A DNA stretch of 11,307 bases from Marivivens sp. (GTDB lineage Bacteria; Pseudomonadota; Alphaproteobacteria; Rhodobacterales; Rhodobacteraceae), in the NCBI GenBank assembly GCA_024642185.1, contig JAHEBR010000053.1, positions 1 to 11,307 of the forward strand, in the 5' to 3' direction. Position 1 is the stretch's first letter; every line of letters begins with the position of its first letter. Below, piece after piece: positions 6,075 through 11,307 of the stretch. The notes beneath the pieces are model-generated. The model worked only from the letters and a program-made list of their open reading frames with translations. It was not told the DNA's origin and ran no database searches. The position numbers were made by a program, and so were the translations under genes.

Positions 6075-9000
6075 TCGGCATCGTCGACTGGGCAGCTTCA
6101 CGGGCCCGCATGGTCCTTGCCTTCATCTTCCTGTCGATTCTGGCCGGGGGATACGCCTATGTCGGTCTGCCGAAAGAGGGCGAGCCGGATATCGAGATCC
6201 CCGCCATCTTTGTGTCGGTCCCCTTCCCGGGCATCTCTGCGGCGGATGCTGAGAAGCTCCTCGTCAAACCGATGGAAACCCAACTGGCCACCCTAGACGG
6301 GCTCGACACCATGTCAGGCACGGCGTCGGAAGGCTATGCAGGCGTCAGCCTCCTGTTCGACTACGGCTGGGACAAAACCCGCGTCATGGCCGATGTGCGC
6401 GATGCGATGAACACGGCCGAGGCGCAGTTTCCCCAAGGCGCCGACAAGTATTCGATCAACGAGATCAATTTTTCCGAATTCCCGGTTATCGTCATCAACC
6501 TGACCGGCCAGGTACCCGAACGCACCCTGATCCGCGTCGCCAAAGAGCTTCAGGATAAGATCGAGAGCCTAGATTCGGTTCTTAACGCCCAGCTGACCGG
6601 CCAACGCGACGAGATGCTTCTGGTCGAAATCGACCCGCTGCGTCTTGAGGCCTACAACGTGACGGCGGGCGAACTCATCAACGTGGTAAGCCAGAACAAC
6701 CTTCTGATTGCCGCCGGCGAAATCGACACCGCGCAAGGCACTTTCGCGGTCAAGATCCCCTCGTCTTTCGATGAGGCGCAAGACGTCTACTCCCTGCCGG
6801 TAAAGACCAACGGCGATCGGGTGGTGACACTGGGCGATCTCGCGACGATCCGTCTGACTTTTGAAGAAAAAACCTCGACCGCCCGCTATAACGGCACCAA
6901 TACGGTGGCGCTTCAGGTGGTCAAGAAGCGTGGCTTCAATCTGATCGATACCGCCGCCCAGATCCGCGATACCGTGACTGCCGCCGAGGCAAGCTGGCCC
7001 GAGAACCTCAAGATCGCCGTCGAAGTGGGCACTTCGAACGACCAGAGCCGCAACGTGGCCTCGATGGTGAGCCAGCTTGAAGGCTCGGTCCTGACCGCCA
7101 TTGCGCTTGTGATGATTGTCGTTCTGGCCTCGCTTGGCGCGCGCTCGGCGCTCCTTGTTGGCTTTGCCATTCCGACCTCGTTCCTTCTGACTTTTGCCCT
7201 CCTTGCGATTATGGAGGTGACGATCTCCAATATCGTCATGTTCGGCCTGATCCTGGCGGTGGGGATGCTCGTCGATGGCGCCATTGTCGTCGTCGAATAT
7301 GCCGACAAGCGGATTCAGGAAGGCTCGGGCCCGATGCACGCCTATGTCGAGGCGGCCAAGCGGATGTTCTGGCCCATTGTCTCGTCGACCGCGACGACGC
7401 TTTGCGCCTTCCTGCCCATGCTGTTCTGGCCCGGTGTGGCCGGTCAGTTCATGGGGATGTTGCCCGTGACGCTGATCTTCGTCCTGACCGCATCGCTCGT
7501 CGTGGCGCTGATCTACCTGCCCGTGATGGGTGGCGTCTCGGGCCGCATGACCCGCTCGTTCAACCGCGCCTCCGACAGGCTTCGTCGCCGCTTGCCGCTC
7601 TATGCGCGCGCTGTCCTGATCGTTCCGGCGATCTTGATCACCTATACCGGCGCGATGCTGACGCTGAACCCCGCCTACCTGACTGGCGCGGCGACCCAGA
7701 CCGACGGGCTCGTGGCCTCGCTGCCCGGTCTCGTCGTTTTCATCCTCGGTGCAATCGGCCTGACCATCGCCATGGGTGCGGCCAAGACCGAACGTCCGGC
7801 CACCAGGATCAACGCGGGCTACCGCCGGTCGCCCTTTGGCTGGGTGATCCATGCGATCGCCGGAAACCCGGTGATGCCGCTTGTGTCGATCGGCGCGGTC
7901 GGCGCGCTCGTGGCGATGATCTTCATGTATTATGCCGATCACAACAAGGGCACCGAGTTCTTCACGATGACGGAGCCTGAGCAGGCGATCGTCTATGTGC
8001 AGGCGCGGGGCAACCTCAGCCTTGAAGAGAAGGATGCCCTCGTCCGCGAGGCCGAGCAGGCGACCCTTGGTGTCGCCGGCATCAAATCGGTCTTTTCCTT
8101 CGCCGGCGCGGGCGGGCTGAACCAGAATACCGCCGGCGCGAGCGGGCCGGGCGACACGATCGGCCAGATCCAGCTCGAGCTGGTGCCATGGGAAGACAGG
8201 GCTGCCTTTGCCCGCGACAACCGCCTCGATATCGCGAGCCTTGGCGGCAACGCAGTTATGGCCGCCCTACAGGAAAAGCTGGACGAGATCCCCGGGATCA
8301 AGACCCAGACCCTAAGCCTTGCCATGGGTCCCGGCGCCACCAAGCCGATCCACCTGCGCCTCAAGGGCGATGATTTCGACCTTTTGCGCCAGACGATTGC
8401 CGACATTCGCGGCCAGATCGAAACGATGGACGGGATCATCCTTGTTGAAGACACCCTGCCACTCCCCGGCATCGACTGGCAGCTGACCGTCGATGTGGCC
8501 AAAGCGGGCCGGTTTGGCGCGGATGTGGCCTCGGTCGGCTCGATGGTCCAGCTTGTGACGCGGGGTGTCATGCTCGACACGATGCGCGTGGACAGCTCCG
8601 AAGAAGAGATCGAGATCCGCGTGCGCCTTCCCGAAAAGGACCGCGTCCTCTCAACCTTCGACAGCCTCAAGGTGCGCACCCCCTCGGGCATGGTGCCCCT
8701 GTCGAATTTTGTTACGCGCAAGCCCGTGCCGCAGCTGGCACAGATCAGCCGCGTCGACCAGACCCGCTATTTCGACATTCTGGCTGCCGCGGCGACAGGC
8801 CTTGTAAAACTGACCGACACCCAAACCGGAGCGGTCCGTATACTGACCGATGCAGACCTTGCCGCCGACAGCGATCTGACCGCCGCCATCGAAAATGGCC
8901 GGATGACGAGCCAGATCGTCAACGCCAACGAACGCATCGAGCACATCACCGAATGGCTCGACACCCCGGGCGCCCTGCCCGCAGGGATCACCTATTCCTG

Positions 9001-9739
9001 GCAAGGCGATTTCGCCGATCAGGCCGAATCCATCGCCTTTCTTCAGGTGGCCTTTGCCGGCGCGCTGGGGCTGATGTTCATCATCCTCCTCGCGCAGTTC
9101 AACTCGTTCTACAACTCGGTCCTTGTGCTCCTCGCCGTGATCCTGTCGACCGCGGGCGTCCTTGTGGGCATGATCGTCATGGACCAGAGCTTCTCGATCA
9201 TCATGACCGGGACCGGGATCGTGGCACTTGCCGGGATCGTGGTGAACAACAACATCGTCCTGATCGACACCTATCAGGAATACCGCCAATACATGCCGCG
9301 CACCGAGGCGATTACCCGCACCGCCGAGGACCGCATCCGCCCTGTCCTTCTGACCACGATCACCACGATGGCGGGCCTTGCGCCGATGATGTTCGGCCTG
9401 AGCCTCGATTTCATCAACGGCGGCTATTCGGTCGACAGCCCGACCGCGCTGTGGTGGAAACAGCTCGCCACGGCGGTGGTCTTCGGCCTCGGCATCGCCA
9501 CCTTCCTCACGCTGATCTTCACGCCCTCGATGCTGGCCGTCCGGGTCTGGGTCACGACCTATGCCCGCTGGATCGCCCAGCTTCTGGCCAAGGCCTCGAT
9601 GGGCCGGTCAAGCCGCGCCGCCCGCGACTGGGCGCTGGCACGCGAGGCCAAGCGGGTGAAATCGCCGGAGATCGTCTGGTCGGATCTGATCGAGCCTGCG
9701 CCGCGCGCAAGGCATTCGACGCTCAAAGCCGCGGAATAG
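6071..9739 (+). CDS. RND efflux transporter permease, enlarged (1222 aa)
   Basis: Inner-membrane proton-driven pump of the HAE1/AcrB-like RND group. ATG 6071 overlaps the adaptor stop, with GAGG 7 bases upstream; the longer frame from 5969 is only out-of-frame adaptor sequence. Canonical membrane segments are visible at about 12-32, 340-360, 361-382, 388-408, 435-455, 465-487, 602-624, 988-1011, 1018-1037, 1047-1068, 1093-1113 and 1139-1165, with two large periplasmic domains. The TM4 proton-relay motif reads GMLVDGAIVVVE: Asp402 matches AcrB Asp407, while Gly403 replaces Asp408. In TM10, GIVVNNNIVLID places Asn1059 where AcrB has Lys940. Three additions explain the length over the usual ~1030-1050: two extra hydrophobic segments (about 514-533 and 553-573) between TM6 and TM7, an insertion of about 40 residues in the second periplasmic domain (912-950), and a polar basic C-terminal tail (about 1166-1222). 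Substrate cannot be read from sequence. Confidence 0.94.
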   Translation: MIGIVDWAASRARMVLAFIFLSILAGGYAYVGLPKEGEPDIEIPAIFVSVPFPGISAADAEKLLVKPMETQLATLDGLDTMSGTASEGYAGVSLLFDYGWDKTRVMADVRDAMNTAEAQFPQGADKYSINEINFSEFPVIVINLTGQVPERTLIRVAKELQDKIESLDSVLNAQLTGQRDEMLLVEIDPLRLEAYNVTAGELINVVSQNNLLIAAGEIDTAQGTFAVKIPSSFDEAQDVYSLPVKTNGDRVVTLGDLATIRLTFEEKTSTARYNGTNTVALQVVKKRGFNLIDTAAQIRDTVTAAEASWPENLKIAVEVGTSNDQSRNVASMVSQLEGSVLTAIALVMIVVLASLGARSALLVGFAIPTSFLLTFALLAIMEVTISNIVMFGLILAVGMLVDGAIVVVEYADKRIQEGSGPMHAYVEAAKRMFWPIVSSTATTLCAFLPMLFWPGVAGQFMGMLPVTLIFVLTASLVVALIYLPVMGGVSGRMTRSFNRASDRLRRRLPLYARAVLIVPAILITYTGAMLTLNPAYLTGAATQTDGLVASLPGLVVFILGAIGLTIAMGAAKTERPATRINAGYRRSPFGWVIHAIAGNPVMPLVSIGAVGALVAMIFMYYADHNKGTEFFTMTEPEQAIVYVQARGNLSLEEKDALVREAEQATLGVAGIKSVFSFAGAGGLNQNTAGASGPGDTIGQIQLELVPWEDRAAFARDNRLDIASLGGNAVMAALQEKLDEIPGIKTQTLSLAMGPGATKPIHLRLKGDDFDLLRQTIADIRGQIETMDGIILVEDTLPLPGIDWQLTVDVAKAGRFGADVASVGSMVQLVTRGVMLDTMRVDSSEEEIEIRVRLPEKDRVLSTFDSLKVRTPSGMVPLSNFVTRKPVPQLAQISRVDQTRYFDILAAAATGLVKLTDTQTGAVRILTDADLAADSDLTAAIENGRMTSQIVNANERIEHITEWLDTPGALPAGITYSWQGDFADQAESIAFLQVAFAGALGLMFIILLAQFNSFYNSVLVLLAVILSTAGVLVGMIVMDQSFSIIMTGTGIVALAGIVVNNNIVLIDTYQEYRQYMPRTEAITRTAEDRIRPVLLTTITTMAGLAPMMFGLSLDFINGGYSVDSPTALWWKQLATAVVFGLGIATFLTLIFTPSMLAVRVWVTTYARWIAQLLAKASMGRSSRAARDWALAREAKRVKSPEIVWSDLIEPAPRARHSTLKAAE

Positions 9740-10540
9740 TTATTTGCCCTCGGGCCTGAGCAAAGCCGAGGTTTGACGCTCGACCAATGCAAAGCCGAGG
9801 CGGCGATAGAGCCGCCCGGCATCTCCATCGGCCTCGGCCACGATCACCGGCTGGGCTTCGGGCGCACGCGCTGCGAGCCAGTTGAGTGCATAGACCACCA
9901 AAGCCGAACAAAGGCCACGGCGCCGATAGGCGGCGGCTGTCTCGACCGACTGGAAGCGGGCGATCCGACCATCGGTGAAAAGGCCCAGATCGGCGGTCAG
10001 CGTTTCGCCCTCGAACGCGCCGAACCACGCCCCCTCGCCCGCCGCAGTAGCTTTGCGCCACCCTTCACAGCGGCCACGGATAAAGGCGCGATAGCCCTCG
10101 TCCGCATAGCCGTCCTCGACGCCTATCTCGACCTTGAGGTCGGCGACCTTGGCCCAGTCGCTGTCGCTCTCAACCTTACGCAGCCCGAAGCCGTCGGGCG
10201 GCAGAGCCTGCGCAGGCCGGGCCTCAAGGGAGAGAACATCATCCTGTTCGATGATGAAGCCACGCTCCGCGAGGTCGTCGAGGTCGTCGGCAAGGCTCCG
10301 CTCCGGCGCATCCCACGATAGGGTGACGTGTTCGGCCTGCGGAAAAGCCAAGCGGAAGGCGGCAATCGCCCCTTCAGGCGACGGCGGATCGCCCTTCAGG
10401 ATGAGCTGGTTGCCGAACCAGAAATCCGGCTCGTCCGGCGTTCTGAGCACCCAACCCAACTCGTGCGGATCAAGCCGCGCGCGGCCCCCGAGCACCAGAA
10501 TGTCGGTCGCAAGGCCGAGCGATTTCGGCCCGCCCCTCAC
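9740..10540 (-). CDS. GNAT-family N-acetyltransferase
   Basis: A 266-residue protein whose C-terminal half is a GNAT domain using acetyl-CoA. The acetyl-CoA-binding motif A is seen around residues 203-212 as RRRGLCSALV, following the strand IARFQSVETAAAY. The terminal AGRLYRRLGF segment matches the usual Y-x-x-x-GF end of the family. The N-terminal half (VLGGRARLDPHELGWVLRTPDEPDFWFGNQLIL) has no clear acetyl-CoA motif and may be a degenerate or partner domain. GTG 10540 is the start: it overlaps the TGA of the upstream ABC gene as GTGA and has GAGGAAG 7 bases before it. The frame extends further up to 10576, but only inside the ABC gene. Its stop (TAA 9742-9740) abuts the stop of the convergent RND gene. 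The acetyl acceptor is unknown. Confidence 0.87.
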   Translation of the reverse strand: MRGGPKSLGLATDILVLGGRARLDPHELGWVLRTPDEPDFWFGNQLILKGDPPSPEGAIAAFRLAFPQAEHVTLSWDAPERSLADDLDDLAERGFIIEQDDVLSLEARPAQALPPDGFGLRKVESDSDWAKVADLKVEIGVEDGYADEGYRAFIRGRCEGWRKATAAGEGAWFGAFEGETLTADLGLFTDGRIARFQSVETAAAYRRRGLCSALVVYALNWLAARAPEAQPVIVAEADGDAGRLYRRLGFALVERQTSALLRPEGK

Positions 10541-11307
10541 GCCGCTTCTTCCTCGTCCGCCGCCTGACGCTGCCAAAGCTGGGCATAGCGGCCGTTCTCA
10601 GCGAGGAGCGCGTCATGCTCGCCCTTTTCAACAATCTTGCCGTTCTCCAGAACGATGATCTGGTCGGCATCGGCGATGGTCGAGAGCCGGTGGGCGATGG
10701 TGATCACAGTCCGCCCCTTGCCCATCGCTTTCAGCTCGGCCTGAATCTCGCGCTCGGTATCGGTGTCGAGGGCGCTCGTCGCCTCATCCAGAAGAAGGAT
10801 CGGCGGGTTCTTCAAAAGCGTGCGGGCGATGCCCACCCGCTGCTTCTCGCCGCCCGAGAGCTTGAGCCCCCGTTCCCCCACCGCCGTGTCATAGCCCTTG
10901 GGGAGCGTCATGACGAACTCGTGTATCTTGGCGGCCTTGGCGGCGGCGATGATCTCGGCTTCCGAGGCATCGGGCCGACCATAGGCTATGTTGTAATAGA
11001 TCGTGTCGTTGAAAAGGACGGTATCCTGCGGCACCACGCCGATCTGCTGGTGCAGGCTTTCCTGCGTCACGTCGCGCACATCCTGCCCGTCGATCTTCAA
11101 CGCCCCGCCGCTCACATCGTAGAACCGGAACAGCAGGCGGCCGATGGTCGACTTTCCCGAACCTGACGAGCCGACGATAGCCACAGTCTGTCCCGCCGGA
11201 ACCTCGAGGCTGATCCCATTCAGGATCTGCCGCCCGGCCTCATAGCCAAAGTGCACGTCTTCGAGCGCGATGGTCCCGCCAGAGACCACAAGCGCCTTGG
11301 CCCCCGG
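10537..11307 (-). CDS. Atm1/ABCB7-like ABC exporter, ATP-binding domain (N-terminal part outside window)
   Basis: The visible 256 residues are the nucleotide-binding domain and tail of an ABC exporter half-transporter. The frame runs off the right edge (first codons PGAKALVVSGGTIALEDVHF), so GTG 11289 is not the start. All catalytic motifs are intact: Walker A GSSGSGKST, Q-loop GVVPQDTVLF, signature LSGGEKQR, Walker B ILLLDEATSALD and the switch histidine in IAHRLS. The stretch VVPQDTVLFNDTIYYNIAYG with LRLF/RFYDV and GLKLSGGEKQR is typical of the Atm1/ABCB7 heavy-metal type, which exports glutathione-linked compounds tied to Fe-S cluster supply and metal detoxification. MsbA-like lipid exporters usually differ in the segment after the Q-loop. 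The stop TGA overlaps the GNAT start by two bases, so the two are co-translated. The C-terminus is acidic (DEEEAA). The membrane domain is not visible, so subfamily is a strong inference. Confidence 0.92.
   Translation of the reverse strand, partial: PGAKALVVSGGTIALEDVHFGYEAGRQILNGISLEVPAGQTVAIVGSSGSGKSTIGRLLFRFYDVSGGALKIDGQDVRDVTQESLHQQIGVVPQDTVLFNDTIYYNIAYGRPDASEAEIIAAAKAAKIHEFVMTLPKGYDTAVGERGLKLSGGEKQRVGIARTLLKNPPILLLDEATSALDTDTEREIQAELKAMGKGRTVITIAHRLSTIADADQIIVLENGKIVEKGEHDALLAENGRYAQLWQRQAADEEEAA

Noticed and set aside
6569..7942. A 457-codon minus-strand open frame inside the RND permease
   Set aside because: It is rich in His, Arg, Gly and Asp with no recognisable fold and lies wholly antisense to conserved RND membrane and periplasmic segments.
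8953..9759. A 268-codon + strand frame overlapping the RND 3' end
   Set aside because: It is an out-of-frame reading of the permease with Arg/His/Asp-rich content; the permease frame holds TM8 to TM12.
9615..10061. Possible hidden mobile element or attachment site at the efflux/GNAT junction
   Set aside because: No inverted terminal repeats, transposase, integrase or duplicated target sequence are visible; both genes are intact.

Overview
The window is GC-rich, gene-dense DNA with short intergenic gaps and strong G/C bias at third codon positions. Gene content and order (serS, a yfgM-like/bamB/der cluster, an Atm1-type ABC exporter), together with a GC hairpin element after serS that resembles one I remember from Rhodobacter and Paracoccus relatives, suggest a chromosomal segment of an alphaproteobacterium, probably Rhodobacterales. 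This assignment is inferred from the sequence and was not checked by any search.

Left block (1-4511): the 3' end of serS (seryl-tRNA synthetase) enters on the + strand and meets a four-gene minus-strand cluster head-on. In transcription order the cluster is a membrane-anchored YfgM-like protein (GTG start, 4511), the outer-membrane lipoprotein BamB (GTG start, 3823), the ribosome-assembly GTPase Der (2464), and a small SnoaL/NTF2-fold protein (949). The yfgM-bamB-der order is the same as in E. coli. It joins envelope assembly with ribosome assembly, and the small NTF2-fold gene is an accessory at the distal end. Between the convergent serS and NTF2-fold genes lies a short GC-rich hairpin element (about 495-552).

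Middle block (4512-9739): a 207-bp divergent intergenic region separates the yfgM-like gene from a two-gene + strand RND efflux operon. An 8-bp inverted repeat in this region has arms that both contain TTGGCA, each usable as a -35 hexamer in opposite directions. The operon encodes a periplasmic adaptor (MFP, 451 aa) with a very regular, long heptad-repeat hairpin, and an inner-membrane RND permease (1222 aa). The stop of the adaptor and the start of the permease overlap as ATGA. The permease is clearly longer than the usual ~1030-1050 aa. It has two extra hydrophobic segments between TM6 and TM7, a periplasmic insertion in its second half and a C-terminal tail. No TolC-like outer-membrane channel and no dedicated regulator are present in the window.

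Right block (9740-11307): the RND permease and a GNAT acetyltransferase gene converge with no base between their stop codons. The GNAT gene is translationally coupled (GTGA overlap) to the ATP-binding half of an Atm1/ABCB7-like ABC exporter that runs off the right edge.

I see no CRISPR array, tRNA/rRNA, insertion sequence, prophage or defence island, and no intergenic gap above 300 bases. The least ordinary item is the RND pump, because of its extra membrane hairpin and the tandem-repeat-built adaptor. The rest looks like ordinary core genome.
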